NCBI GenBank assembly: GCA_013327885.1
Contig: JABUMY010000023.1
Coordinates: 1 to 59,149, forward strand
From: Flavisolibacter longurius
GTDB lineage: Bacteria > Bacteroidota > Bacteroidia > Chitinophagales > Chitinophagaceae
DNA: 59,149 nucleotides
Direction: 5' to 3'
Numbering within the stretch: the first letter of the stretch is position 1; each line of letters begins with the position of its first letter. Shown in pieces: positions 44,026 through 54,200 of the stretch. The notes below the pieces were generated by a model. It made no database searches. It saw only the letters and a list, made by a program, of their open reading frames with translations, and was not told the origin of the DNA. A program made the position numbers and the translations under genes.

Positions 44026-46203
44026 TTACTCTTCTTTTCCCTTCTTTTTGTGCGGCACCGGGTTGATGCCTTTGTGTGAAGGCAAAACGGGCCGCATGGA
44101 ACCATCGGGATTGAACTCCATCTTGTCGATGCACACCTCGCGGTTATAGCCGGCAGCCCTTCCCATGTTGATGCCGTCCGGGTATTGGAACCGGTGGTAA
44201 ACCAGGTACCATTCATCCTTACCCGGCACCTGGATGGTGCTATTGTGACCGGTAGCATAAATACCCTGCAAAGGATCTTTTGCCACCACCACATTGTTTT
44301 GCGGCACGTTGATTATTCCCAGCGGCGAATCGGAGGTACCATAACGAACCTTATAATTTTCGCTGCGGGTATCGTCTTCGCTCCAAAGAAAATAATAGGT
44401 GCCGTTGCGGTAAAAAACATGGGCGCCTTCACGGAAAGAAGCATCCGGTGTCATCAGCTTTGTTGTTCCGGGCTTGAGGGAAACCATGTCATCATTCAGC
44501 TCCGCACCGGCCATGTAACCATTGCCCCAATAGAGATAATGTTTACCGGTCGCGGGATCAGCAAAAACATCCGGGTCAATCTGCTGGCCGCCTTTCACGC
44601 CTTCGGGTAAGCCATCAATCAGCGGCTTTCCCATGTCCACAAAAGGACCGGTTGGATGGTCACTGACAGCCACACCAATTTTTTGCGCTGCCGTGAAATA
44701 ATAAAAATATTTATAGGCACCGTTGATCTTTCGCTCGATGATGCAAGGCGCCCAGGCATTTCGGTCTGCCCACGTTACGTCCTTTCCCAGTTCCAGGATC
44801 TTTCCTTCGTCCTTCCAATGAACCAGGTCAGGCGAGGAAAAAGCTTTGAAATAGGTTCCCGACCAACCCGTAAATCCATCCGAGGTGGGATAGAGATAAA
44901 AAAGTCCGGTCTTCTCTGCATAGATCAGGTCAGGATCGGCATAATTGCCTGTAAGAACAGGATTGTGCGTGACCGTTGCCTGTACGGTGAACCGCTGCTC
45001 ATTTGCACCTACCCGTACCCGGTAGCTTACCGGACCATGGGCAAAATTCTTGTTGCTGATGGGTGTAGCGGTAACACCGGGGTGACGGGTAAACGCCGGG
45101 TCAAAGGTTTTTAGATCTGTACCCGGCTCCAGGAGAAAACGAACCGTGCTCTTTGCCGTATCAAAGGCCGTATTGTTGGGCCGGATACGGCTGTTTCGGG
45201 CCGAGAGCACCACATCCGCAGGAGACAACCATTTTTCCACCAGGCGTTTTGTTTCTGCTGCCGTAATGGGCATCACCGTACCGTGGCGGGGATGAAAATT
45301 CATGCGTACATCTTCGTCAACAACCGTAAAGGTTTGCAAGTCCTTTGTTTTGGTAAACTGGTAGCGGCCAGTGGTGTACATATCATACATTAACACATAG
45401 TCATCGCCGTTATTCAGCCGGAAGGTACCAGCACCTTCCACCGGGCTTTTGGTTTGCTGCACATAGTCTTTTCGCTCCATCTTGTAGCCATGTGTCAGCC
45501 GGTCCGACACAGCGATCTTGATGCCCGGATGCCTGTCTTCGGTTTTAAAGAACAAGTAAAATTTACCCTCCTTTTTCACAATGTCACCGTCAATACAGGC
45601 TGCGCCATCCGGACTGTAAAAAAGCTGCTTTGGCTCTGTTTCCATGTCCGTGAACGAGGCGTTGGCGTAGGCGTAATAGATCTTGTCGGGATCGCTGCCG
45701 TGCTTCAAGGAAAAATACACCATGTATTTTTTTGCCGAATCGTCATAGATGGTTTGCGGTGCCCAAACCCTCAGCAGGCTGTCCTGGCCCCTAAACCGTT
45801 TTTGAAAATTGACGACGCTTGATGTCCAGTTGACCAGATCTGTTGACTTCAGCAGCACCATACCCCTGTTTGAGCTCCACCCTTTGGCGGAAACCATGTC
45901 TGTAACCACCATGTAAAACGTTTTGCCATCGGCGCCGCGTAGAATATGCGGATCGCGGACACCACCGGTCTCACTGATGTTTTCGGATAAAATCACCGGC
46001 TCGTTTTTGTTTAAGGCCCGGTAGGTAAAGCCATCCTTGCTAATGGCAAACCGAATGGCCTCCTCGCTTTTGCTGTTGCCTGTAAAATAGGTAAACAGGT
46101 AAGCGCTGAAAGGCGACTTCTTACTTTTTTGCCCCGCAACGAAGTTGGGTTTCACCAAAACGAAAAAGAAGAGAAGAAGAGAAAAGATGATTCTGACTGT
46201 CAT
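44026..46203 (-). CDS. Tandem GH43-family glycosidase
   Basis: 725 residues with a signal peptide (IIFSLLLFFFVLVKPNFVAG). Two five-bladed GH43-like propellers lie in tandem. The first (about residues 30-310) has Asp in GGVRDPHIL and Glu in PVEGAGTF; the second (about 420-705) has Asp in GNYADPDLIY and Glu in REGAHVF. Both keep the positions of the general base and acid, so both may be active. Between them is a linker-like beta domain. GH43 enzymes act on arabinan, arabinoxylan or galactan. It is the first of the GH43-GH51-cupin series on the minus strand and 119 bases ahead of GH51. No SusC/SusD pair accompanies it. Confidence 0.88.
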   Translation of the reverse strand: MTVRIIFSLLLFFFVLVKPNFVAGQKSKKSPFSAYLFTYFTGNSKSEEAIRFAISKDGFTYRALNKNEPVILSENISETGGVRDPHILRGADGKTFYMVVTDMVSAKGWSSNRGMVLLKSTDLVNWTSSVVNFQKRFRGQDSLLRVWAPQTIYDDSAKKYMVYFSLKHGSDPDKIYYAYANASFTDMETEPKQLFYSPDGAACIDGDIVKKEGKFYLFFKTEDRHPGIKIAVSDRLTHGYKMERKDYVQQTKSPVEGAGTFRLNNGDDYVLMYDMYTTGRYQFTKTKDLQTFTVVDEDVRMNFHPRHGTVMPITAAETKRLVEKWLSPADVVLSARNSRIRPNNTAFDTAKSTVRFLLEPGTDLKTFDPAFTRHPGVTATPISNKNFAHGPVSYRVRVGANEQRFTVQATVTHNPVLTGNYADPDLIYAEKTGLFYLYPTSDGFTGWSGTYFKAFSSPDLVHWKDEGKILELGKDVTWADRNAWAPCIIERKINGAYKYFYYFTAAQKIGVAVSDHPTGPFVDMGKPLIDGLPEGVKGGQQIDPDVFADPATGKHYLYWGNGYMAGAELNDDMVSLKPGTTKLMTPDASFREGAHVFYRNGTYYFLWSEDDTRSENYKVRYGTSDSPLGIINVPQNNVVVAKDPLQGIYATGHNSTIQVPGKDEWYLVYHRFQYPDGINMGRAAGYNREVCIDKMEFNPDGSMRPVLPSHKGINPVPHKKKGKEE

Positions 46204-46616
46204 TTCTGGTACACTGTTTTCGATGATGAGTTATGGCCAGCACACGGCATGGAACAACATTGCGCTCGGTGCCTTTTTAAAACTACAGCTTTCTGCTCCC
46301 AAGTGCTGCTTTCTGCTGAAATAGGCCCCATGCTTTGTCAGAAGTTATTTTTTGTTACGCTATTTCCGCAACAACTGCCTATCGTCCCAACCACCATTGC
46401 CGGACATACGTTGCCAAAGACACCCCTTTCGTGCAACCTCCCCATTCGGATAAGTAAATACAGAAGGATCAGGTTTATTGGAGAAAAGCCGAGATCAATC
46501 AATTCTATCGAAATAATTCCATTCTAAGTATTTGTGTGCTGTGTTAAGAAGTAGAAAATATAAGGTACCATCCAATTTAGAAAGGTAAAAGATGGTGAAA
46601 TGAAGGACACTTTAAA

Positions 46617-46815
46617 GGCCTGAAAGGCCGACACATATCAGCCCAGGGTGCAAGCCCTAGGTTAACCATTTATAGACAGAAGACAGAGCCCTGGAAGGGC
46701 GATACAGGTTGCCAAATGCCTCTTGTTGTATCGCCCCTTCAGGGTCTGTGTACAATTATATTCTCTATTCACGGCCCTTGCAGGCCGGGCTGATCTATGT
46801 CGCCTTTTCAGGGCT
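46617..46815. repeat. Inverted REP-like cluster
   Basis: Four copies of a unit like AGCCCTGAARGGCGAYACA: two direct (46617-46634, 46687-46706) and two inverted (46727-46747, 46796-46815). The outer pair extends inward with ATCAGCCC...TGCAAG and its complement, giving a long palindrome. The pattern resembles intergenic repeats seen throughout Bacteroidota genomes. No gene is supportable inside it or elsewhere between 46204 and 47019. Confidence 0.7.
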
Positions 46816-46837
46816 GCAACGTGAATAGTCAAAGCGA

Positions 46838-46859
46838 AAGAAGAAGAAGAAGAAGAAGA
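46838..46859. repeat. AAG trinucleotide microsatellite
   Basis: About seven uninterrupted AAG units, directly beside the REP-like cluster, in a gene-free stretch. Confidence 0.8.
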
Positions 46860-47019
46860 CAAAGAACTGTATAAAAGAAAATGACATAAGATCCGATGCA
46901 AGGAAAAAGATAGCAACAACCAGGCAATGTCCAAGCCGTTTATAAAAGCTAAAATGCATGGATTAGCTACAATCAATGCAAAAAGAACATACTGCTTTCA
47001 TTGTACGCTTTGATCTTGC

Positions 47020-47676
47020 TTAATGAGAAGAAGAAAAACCCTGAATAAGTTCCGGTAATTGTTGCATGCTGTGAAAAACAACCACACTATCCGGCACCTT
47101 GTAGGCCATGGAGGGCTCGGGTTGGTAGCACAGCACCTTCATGCCTGCCGCCAGGCCGGCTTCCACGCCAAAAATGGTATCCTCAATCACAATGCAATCT
47201 TGGGGAGAATGGTTGTTCTTTTCTGCTGCCCGCAGGAAAACATCCGGCGCCGGTTTTCCTTTCGCTACTTCGTAAGAAGAAGTAATGTTTTTAAAGAACG
47301 CCGCCAGCCCGGTGACTTCCAATGATACCTCGATGCGCGGCAACTCAGAGCCGGAAGCCACACACTTCAGGTGGGGCAACTCCAGCAAGGCCTCTTTAAT
47401 GTGAGGCACCGGTTCAAGGTCAGAACGCAAGGCCGCCTCTATCAGTTTATCGTACCGCTCCAACACCCCGGCCGTTGGCAGGCGGCCAAAATGTTCCTGT
47501 ATTGTTTGCAAACAGTCGCGGGAAGAGCGACCTAAAAAATGCTGGTTATAAAATGCAGTGTCTACCGCAAACCCGTCTTCCTGCAAACATTTTACATAGT
47601 GCTTTTCGGATAACTTTTCACTGTCGACAAGAACACCATCAAGATCAAAAACCAACAGGGGCAAATGTGTCTGCAT
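47020..47676 (-). CDS. HAD-family sugar-phosphatase/beta-phosphoglucomutase-like enzyme
   Basis: About 218 residues from MQTHLP. Motif I is FDLDGVLVDSE (Asp11 nucleophile, Asp13), motif II lies in LKCVASGSEL, motif III Lys in YEVAKGKPAPD, and motif IV is IVIEDTIFGVEAG. The subfamily with a helical cap covers beta-phosphoglucomutases and sugar-phosphate or 2-deoxy phosphatases. The longer form to 47772 adds a hydrophobic stretch with no family support. Cytoplasmic. No operon partner. Confidence 0.9.
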   Translation of the reverse strand: MQTHLPLLVFDLDGVLVDSEKLSEKHYVKCLQEDGFAVDTAFYNQHFLGRSSRDCLQTIQEHFGRLPTAGVLERYDKLIEAALRSDLEPVPHIKEALLELPHLKCVASGSELPRIEVSLEVTGLAAFFKNITSSYEVAKGKPAPDVFLRAAEKNNHSPQDCIVIEDTIFGVEAGLAAGMKVLCYQPEPSMAYKVPDSVVVFHSMQQLPELIQGFSSSH

Positions 47677-47907
47677 AAAAAATGGAAAGGTTAACGTGAA
47701 TAAGCTGGCGAAGTAAGGCAAGATTTGCGGGATTAAAAATTTGATTCCCTGTTTTGACAAATACATGGGCACTCAGCGGTTTGCAAATGGGAATTCTATA
47801 TGGCAGAAACTTGTTAATCAAAAAGCGGCCCTTAACTTGCTGCCCAACTGGAACAGAAAGGTTCGATCAGTGATTTTATAACGTAAATAAGTAGGGAACA
47901 CAAGTAT

Positions 47908-48843
47908 ATGGCTTCAGGATTTTTTGCATTGTTGGATGATATTTCGGCCCTGGTAAAAGCAAGTGCCGCCAGTTTGGATGACGTGCCAACCCAGGTGGCC
48001 AAAACAACCGGTAAGGTTTCCGGCATTGTGATCGACGACACCGCGGTAACACCCAAGTATGTGGTGGGCCTTGATCCCTCCCGTGAGCTTTCCATTATCT
48101 ACCGGATCGCCAAAAAATCGCTCCTGAACAAATTACTGATCCTAAGCCCGGCGGCCTTGTTACTGGGGTATTTTGCCCCCTGGGCCATCACCCCTATTCT
48201 TATGTGCGGCGGTGCTTACCTCTGTTTCGAAGGCTACGAAAAAATACACTCCTTGTTCAGCAAACACGACGACGAGCCGGTTGAAACGGAAACGGCAGTG
48301 GTGATCACACCGGAAGAATTGGAGAACCAGCGTGTCACCGGTGCTGTTCGCACGGATATCATCCTGTCGGCCGAAATTATTGCCATTGCTTACAGCCAGG
48401 TCAATACACAGCCCATCTTAAACCAAATTGTTGTTTTGCTGGCCGTTGCCATTTTTATTACGGTAGCGGTGTATGGTTTTGTAGGCCTGATTGTAAAGGC
48501 AGATGATATTGGCGTGCACCTGGCCAGCGAACGGTTTCACCCGGCTACGCAAAAGATCGGGCGGGGTATTGTAAAGTCCATGCCGCATTTCCTTCGCATC
48601 CTGGGCTATGTGGGCACGGTGGCCATGCTTTGGGTGGGCGCCGAGATAATAGCCCACGGCATTCCGTTTACCAGTCACCTGCTGCACGAGCTTGAGCTTG
48701 CGCTGGCCAATGTACCGGTACTGGCCTGGCTGGTGAAAGCACTTTCCTGCGCCATTTTAGGTTTGGCAATTGGTTTTGTGGTAGAGAAAATTGTTATGCT
48801 GGTAAAGAAATTTTTTCCAGGCAAAAAAAAGGTCGTTGCCTGA
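47908..48843 (+). CDS. DUF808 membrane protein (YedI-like)
   Basis: 311 residues. The N-terminus MASGFFALLDDISALVKASA then DDVPTQVAKTTGK and DDTAVTPKYVVG are the DUF808 signature. Six or so membrane helices follow, with the KSLLNKLLILSPAALLLGYF, LPHFLRILGYVGTVAMLWVG-type and VPVLAWLVKALSCAILGL segments. Function is not known in any organism with confidence. Length is normal. Standing alone on the plus strand. Confidence 0.92.
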   Translation: MASGFFALLDDISALVKASAASLDDVPTQVAKTTGKVSGIVIDDTAVTPKYVVGLDPSRELSIIYRIAKKSLLNKLLILSPAALLLGYFAPWAITPILMCGGAYLCFEGYEKIHSLFSKHDDEPVETETAVVITPEELENQRVTGAVRTDIILSAEIIAIAYSQVNTQPILNQIVVLLAVAIFITVAVYGFVGLIVKADDIGVHLASERFHPATQKIGRGIVKSMPHFLRILGYVGTVAMLWVGAEIIAHGIPFTSHLLHELELALANVPVLAWLVKALSCAILGLAIGFVVEKIVMLVKKFFPGKKKVVA

Positions 48844-48913
48844 CAGGTTTTTGCTACTGCATTTAATCGCGTTGACCCGTGAAACGGATGCTTTTTAAAA
48901 TAACAAACAAACG

Positions 48914-48921
48914 TATCTTTT
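48914..48921 (+). promoter_or_regulatory. Candidate -7 box of the small membrane protein gene
   Basis: TATCTTTT, close to TAnnTTTG, ten bases before the ATG. No clear -33 box. Confidence 0.3.
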
Positions 48922-48930
48922 CTCTTTACC

Positions 48931-49251
48931 ATGAAAGGCGCATGTATTGGAGCCGGTATTGGGACCATTCTCCTTTTCTTCCTGTACACAAGGCTTAGCA
49001 TTTACCGTAGTAAGGGAACCATCGACATTCATTTGCACGACACTTATTTTGTGTTGGGTTATACAGCCGTGATCTTGTTTGTGGTGCTTTTCCTGGGTAC
49101 TTTCTTTTTCCTTGGTGGCTTGTTGGGTGCCCGTTTCAAAAGCAGGTTGTTTTGGGTTCTCGCTGTTGTCTTCCTGGCCATCGACACGTACTACCTGGTG
49201 GATGTTTACAAGCTTGTGCAGGACACGGAAATTGTTCAGCAAAAAGAATAG
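48931..49251 (+). CDS. Small membrane protein, three helices
   Basis: 106 residues with hydrophobic segments near residues 5-22, 44-68 and 76-92 and a polar tail. The sequence IHLHDTYFVLGYTAVILF is reminiscent of the short cytochrome-c-oxidase-subunit-I-like fragments (DTYFV motif), but only in this local stretch and without haem ligands. I do not recognise the full family. Confidence 0.7.
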   Translation: MKGACIGAGIGTILLFFLYTRLSIYRSKGTIDIHLHDTYFVLGYTAVILFVVLFLGTFFFLGGLLGARFKSRLFWVLAVVFLAIDTYYLVDVYKLVQDTEIVQQKE

Positions 49252-49405
49252 ACCAGTGCCTTGGTGCTGACAGGATCGCTAACTTTAAAAGAACAAAAGG
49301 GGCTTACACAAATGGCATAGCAACTGTCAGCGAAAACATTTTGCCGCGGCATCGTTAGTTACCACAGCAGCTATCAAAAGTGCTTCCTTTAAAAAAACAA
49401 TACAC

Positions 49406-50314
49406 ATGACAGCGAGAAATCATTTTGATGTTATCATCATCGGCGGCAGTTATGCAGGTCTTTCGGCGGCGATGGCATTGGGCCGGTCGCTGCGCAATGT
49501 GCTGGTCATTGACAGTGGCCTTCCCTGCAACCGGCAAACACCGCATTCGCACAACTTTCTTACGCAGGATGGTGAACGCCCGGCGGCCATTGCCGCAAAA
49601 GCAAAAGAACAGGTATTGCAATACCCTACCGTCACCTTTTTAGAAGGACTTGCCGTTAGCGGGAAAAAAGAGGACAACAGCTTTACCATCATCCTGCAAT
49701 CCGGTGAAACCTACTCGGCAAGGAAGCTGCTTTTTGCCACGGGTGTAAGGGACCTGTTTCCACCCATCAAGGGACTGGCCGAATGCTGGGGCATATCGGT
49801 TATCCATTGCCCCTATTGCCATGGCTACGAAGCGCGGGGACTAAAAACAGGCATTCTTGCCAATGGCGAAAGGGCCTTTCACCTTGCCTCGTTGGTCCGC
49901 AACCTGACGGATAGCGTCACCTTGCTTACAGCGGGCAAGCCTGAATTTTCATTGGAACAGATAAGCAAACTGAAGAACCGAAACATACCCATCATCGAAA
50001 CAGGAGTTACGGAAGTTATCCATAACAACGGGCAGGTAAAAGAACTGGTGTTCAAAGACGGCAGCGGGGAGCCTTTTGAAGCCGTGTATGCAGCCATTCC
50101 TTTCGAACAACATTCGGATATACCGGAAGCCCTGGGCTGCGAACTGACAGAGCAGGGTTATTTGAAAGTGGACATGCTGCAAAAGACAACCGTTGCCGGT
50201 GTTTTTGCCTGCGGCGACAATACCAGCATGATGCGGTCTGTGGCTGCAGCCGTGGCAGGTGGCAATCTTGCCGGTGCCGCTATCAACAGGGAAATAACAG
50301 AGGAAGATTTTTAG
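49406..50314 (+). CDS. Thioredoxin-reductase-like FAD/NAD(P)-dependent oxidoreductase
   Basis: 302 residues. The N-terminal FAD site is shown by DVIIIGGSYAGLSAAMALGR; the redox-active CPYC (Cys135-Cys138, in HCPYCHGYE) matches thioredoxin reductases and the gliotoxin-oxidase-like subgroup. The second FAD motif is VAGVFACGDNT. The NAD(P) motif in the middle (GILANGERAFHLASL) departs from GxGxxA, so cofactor use is uncertain. It is a stand-alone, small TrxR-like enzyme; whether it reduces thioredoxin or another dithiol is unknown. Confidence 0.88.
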   Translation: MTARNHFDVIIIGGSYAGLSAAMALGRSLRNVLVIDSGLPCNRQTPHSHNFLTQDGERPAAIAAKAKEQVLQYPTVTFLEGLAVSGKKEDNSFTIILQSGETYSARKLLFATGVRDLFPPIKGLAECWGISVIHCPYCHGYEARGLKTGILANGERAFHLASLVRNLTDSVTLLTAGKPEFSLEQISKLKNRNIPIIETGVTEVIHNNGQVKELVFKDGSGEPFEAVYAAIPFEQHSDIPEALGCELTEQGYLKVDMLQKTTVAGVFACGDNTSMMRSVAAAVAGGNLAGAAINREITEEDF

Positions 50315-50493
50315 TGGCACCTGACTTTACAACCGAAAAGGTTTCATCAATTTATTGCCCCAAAAAAGGTCCGTTTAGCAACTAAATATCTTCCGGCGTC
50401 AAACTGCTTTTTGAATGAATAGCCTGTTAAGAAAAAGCAATTAGCTGCTACCCGGCAGAAAGGTCCTTCACCGAAAGAAATCGTCTTATTTGG

Positions 50494-50500
50494 TATCTTT
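50494..50500 (+). promoter_or_regulatory. Candidate -7 box for the toxin-antitoxin pair
   Basis: TATCTTT, near-consensus, 20 bases before the antitoxin ATG. A -33 box is not evident. Confidence 0.35.
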
Positions 50501-50520
50501 AAGGATAAGAAAAAAGGCAC

Positions 50521-50724
50521 ATGACAGACCTGCGTTTGTATTCGGAGCTTTCGGAACTTCCTCCTCACCTCAAAAAAGAGGTGCAGGATTTTATTGCTTT
50601 TTTAAAAACGAAAGAAAGAGAGCAACAGCCAAACAAGCAACGGGAGTTTGGCGCTGCCAGGGGCTTTTTTACAATGGACGAAAGCTTTGACGAACCGCTT
50701 GATGATTTCAAAGACTATATGTAA
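50521..50724 (+). CDS. DUF2281-type antitoxin
   Basis: 67 residues. YSELSELPPHLKKEVQDFIA is the DUF2281 signature, followed by a Lys/Glu-rich linker and an acidic C-terminus (FDEPLDDFKDYM) that would bind the toxin. It overlaps the PIN toxin start by one base (TAATG), the classic coupling of a type II pair. The antitoxin probably also represses its own promoter. Confidence 0.88.
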   Translation: MTDLRLYSELSELPPHLKKEVQDFIAFLKTKEREQQPNKQREFGAARGFFTMDESFDEPLDDFKDYM

Positions 50725-51110
50725 TGGACCTGTTATTGGATACGCATGCCTTTATCTGGTTTTTGAATGGAGATAACCAACTTCCCGTTGGCGTCAGGAA
50801 CCTGGTTGCGGACACAACCAACAGGTGCTTTCTAAGCATTGCAAGCCTTTGGGAAATTGCCATCAAAAACAGTCTTGGTAAACTTACCATGCAAGGCAGC
50901 TTTTCGCAACTCGCCATTTTTTTGAACGAGAATGCTATTGAAGTATTGCCGGTAACGTTCGAACACATCCAGCGCTTGCTCCAATTAGAATATTTTCACC
51001 GTGACCCATTCGACCGTATGATCCTTGCGCAGTCGTTAACGGAAAACATCACCCTTGTATCGAAAGATGAGGCCTTTCGCAGGTATGGCGCATCGCTTCT
51101 TTGGAAATAG
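50724..51110 (+). CDS. PIN-domain toxin
   Basis: 128 residues. The PIN ribonuclease fold is shown by LLLDTHAFIWFLN (first Asp), SLWEIAIKNSLGK (Glu) and RDPFDRMILAQSL (third and fourth acidic residues). Such toxins are Mg-dependent RNases that inhibit translation. The full acidic set is present, so it appears active. Its partner antitoxin lies directly upstream, overlapping. The pair is next to the large helicase-nuclease gene on the opposite strand. Confidence 0.9.
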   Translation: MDLLLDTHAFIWFLNGDNQLPVGVRNLVADTTNRCFLSIASLWEIAIKNSLGKLTMQGSFSQLAIFLNENAIEVLPVTFEHIQRLLQLEYFHRDPFDRMILAQSLTENITLVSKDEAFRRYGASLLWK

Positions 51111-51296
51111 ATCAGGCATTCATTTCATGGCAGCAAGACAAACCAGTCGGCTATCAATTCAAGCAAACGTTCCAGTCCCTGGTTCTTACCAAAATACAAA
51201 ACGAATCATGTAGAGGTGATATTGTAAGTCAAACGGCTTTACTTTTTTATCCAATCCTAATTGTATGCGTTTGATGTCCACCTTCTCAATGGAACT
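51111..51296. other. Convergent intergenic stretch
   Basis: The end of the toxin gene and the end of the helicase gene face each other here. No terminator hairpin is clear and no gene is seen. Confidence 0.5.
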
Positions 51297-54200
51297 TTAT
51301 CCCAGCTTCAGCAACCCACCTTCCAGCACCAACTTTTTTGTTTGCACCGCCTTGCGGATGGCCTCTGTAATATCCTGCTTTATTTCTTCGGTTACCCGTG
51401 AAAAACCAAACAGCTTCGCCACCAGGTTTACGGCGGCTTCGGGTTGAATGGCAACCGCATCACCAACCACTTTTTCAATGGCCAGCGCCAGTTCTTCCGG
51501 CGCAATGAACTTTATTTTTTTTGAGGCCGAGGGAAACTCTGCCCGCTTGCGCAGCGTTGGTGTTTGCATTTGCGGCGCCCATAAAAAATCCTCCCTGCGA
51601 ACGATCTTGCCACCGCCTTCGGCAAACTGCGTGGCAAGCTGCAACTGTCCCCGGATGCGGGAGCCCATGCGGCTGATACCGGCGGCTTCTACCATGCGGC
51701 GGGCCATTTCATCAAAATGTACCGGGCTTTCGATCTGCACAATCTTTTCGATCCAGCCGGCCAGTTTTCCCAGCGTATGCTGGTGAAGTTCCTTGGCGGC
51801 AATTTCGGGATGCAGGATCGCCGTTTCGTATTCAGGCAAGGCCAGGTCTTCATTCTTTGCGGCTTCGCGAACAAAGCTTTTTTCGATCACGATGTCATCA
51901 CCAAGGTCTTCCTGCAGGTAGGCAGAACTTTTTGCTTTTTCAATGGCTTCCACTACCCTTTTGATCTCCCGTTCGGGGTTGCGAAACCAATCGGTGCTCC
52001 AAATGCGGTGAATACGCCAGCCAATGCCCTCCAGCACCTGTTGGCGCAGGCGGTCGCGGTCGCGGGCCGACCGTGCGGAATGATAAGAAGCACCATCACA
52101 TTCAATGCCCAGGAGGTAGTGGCCCGGGTGCTCCGAGTCCACCACGGCCAGGTCAAGGTAAAAGCCCTGCGAGCCTACCTGCTGGCGAATGGCATATCCC
52201 AGGTCAGCAAGGGCTTTGGCCACGCTTTCTTCAAAGGGACTCTCAGCAGCCTTGCCCGTTTCCACCGGCAGATCCAGCTGTCCTGTTTGGGCAAAATGCA
52301 AAAAACTTTTCAGCGCCCTGATGCCCTGGCTTTGCGTTCGTGCCGTATCAATATCGGCAGCCGTAATGTTGGTGAATACTTCGCACCGCTGCTTGGCCCT
52401 TGTGATCAACACGTTCAGCCGGCGTTCGCCGCCATCGTTGTTGAGCGGCCCGAAGGACATGCTGGTATAGCCTTCTTTTGTGCGGCCATAACCAATGCTG
52501 ATAAAGATCACATCCCGCTCATCGCCCTGTACATTCTCCAGGTTCTTGATAAAAAAAGGTTCTTCGTTCGTGGCTTTAAAGAAAGGCTCCAGTTCCGGTG
52601 CTTCCCTGCGTTTTGCTTCCAGCGCATTCTGCACCGCTTCCCGTTGCGCACTGCTAAAGGCCACCACGCCAAGGCTTAGTTTCGGATGCTTTTTGGCATG
52701 TGCCATCACAGCATCTGCCACCACTTCGGCTTCCTGTACATTGGTGCGGGTGCCACCTCGATCATACACCGTTTCGGCCAGGTGATGAAACACCAGCCCG
52801 AGGCTTTGCCGCGAACCGGGACTGGGAAAAACAACCAGCTTGTTTTCGTAAAAGGCGTGGTTGGAAAGTGTAATGAGTGACTCGTGCCGGCTGCGGTAAT
52901 GCCAGCGCAGCATTTTCTGTGGTGCCCCCTGCGCATCGCACATGCCTAAAATACTTTGCATGTCGGCGGTTACGTTTTCTTCGTCTTCCAGCGCATCGTT
53001 CATCGTATCAAAAAAGGAGGTGGGCGGTAACTGTTTTGTATCACCCACCACTACCAGTTGCCGGCCGCGCAGCATGGCGCCTACGGCTTCTACCGGTCGC
53101 ACCTGGCTGGCTTCGTCAAAGATCACCAGGTCAAACTCCATGGCACCCGGCGTAAGGAAATTGGCGATGGAAAGAGGGCTCATCATAAACACCGGCTTGA
53201 TGGCCTGCACCACGTGACCGGTTTCCTGCATCAGCACCCGGATGGGTTTGTGTCTTGCTTTTTTGTTGAATTCGTTTTTAAGGATGCGCACCTGCCCGCC
53301 GCCTTCGGGATTGGGCAATTCTTCCCAATGCTTTAAGGCAGCCAGTGCACGGTTGTAATGCAGGGAAAGCAGGTCCAGCTTGCGAAACTGCCGGATCAAT
53401 TCTTCGTGGCTCGACCGCTCAAACTGGCGAAGTGACGGGTAGCTTGCAAAAGCTTTTTCCAATAGATAGCTGTACCAGGTTTTTTGTGTTGCATGCAAAA
53501 GGTGGTCTTTGGCCTCGGGCCAGGAAAGAGCGGCATCGGTAAGACAAGAAAGCCCTTCTTCCTTTGCCAGCGCCACCAGGTTGTTCCAGTCGATGGACAA
53601 TTGCAGTTGCGGCAAACTTTTCTCCCAGTTAGCCAGCAGGCTTTCCTGTTCTGCCAGGGGCAGAAACTGTAACGAGCCGCCAAAACGGGTGCTTTCGTCC
53701 AGCAATAACTTTTCGGTTACCGTTTGTACCGCCTTGCCTTGTTCGTTCAGCGCTGCCAACAAGGCCTCGTGGTGTTGCCGGGCAACCGAAGCGTCTTCGT
53801 GCCGCTCCAGGTAATGCAGCACGGCAACCGGCAGCGTTCTATCGGCAATGGCTTCGTGCACGTCGTGCAGGTAGGCTGCCGCCGCTTTTAAGGAGGCCCA
53901 ATCAGTGCCCTTTTTCTGGTAGCGGGGCCCAAACAGGTTTTGCGACAAAGTTTCATAACCAGCCAGCGTTTTCTCCAGCCGCTGTGCCGCCAGGATGTCT
54001 TCTGCATACCGCAGGCGGACATCGCTGTTTTTGGGCAATGCTTCTTTGCAAACAGCCTTCAACGATTTTACCGCTTTGTTGTAATCGCCAATGAAGAAGC
54101 AGTACCATTTGCCGCCATGCTCTTTGAGGCTTTGCCGAATGGAAAGTATATCCAGTTCCCAGGCTTCGGGAAGAAAAATGGTGGCATAGGCTTCTTTCAA

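Noticed and set aside
46662-46976. Minus-strand frame of 104 codons through the REP-like cluster
   Set aside because: It is built from palindromic repeats and the AAG microsatellite (poly-Ser), so it is not a gene.
51717-52679. 320-codon plus-strand open frame opposite the helicase-nuclease gene
   Set aside because: It is the shadow of a well-supported minus-strand gene; the peptide has no recognisable domain.
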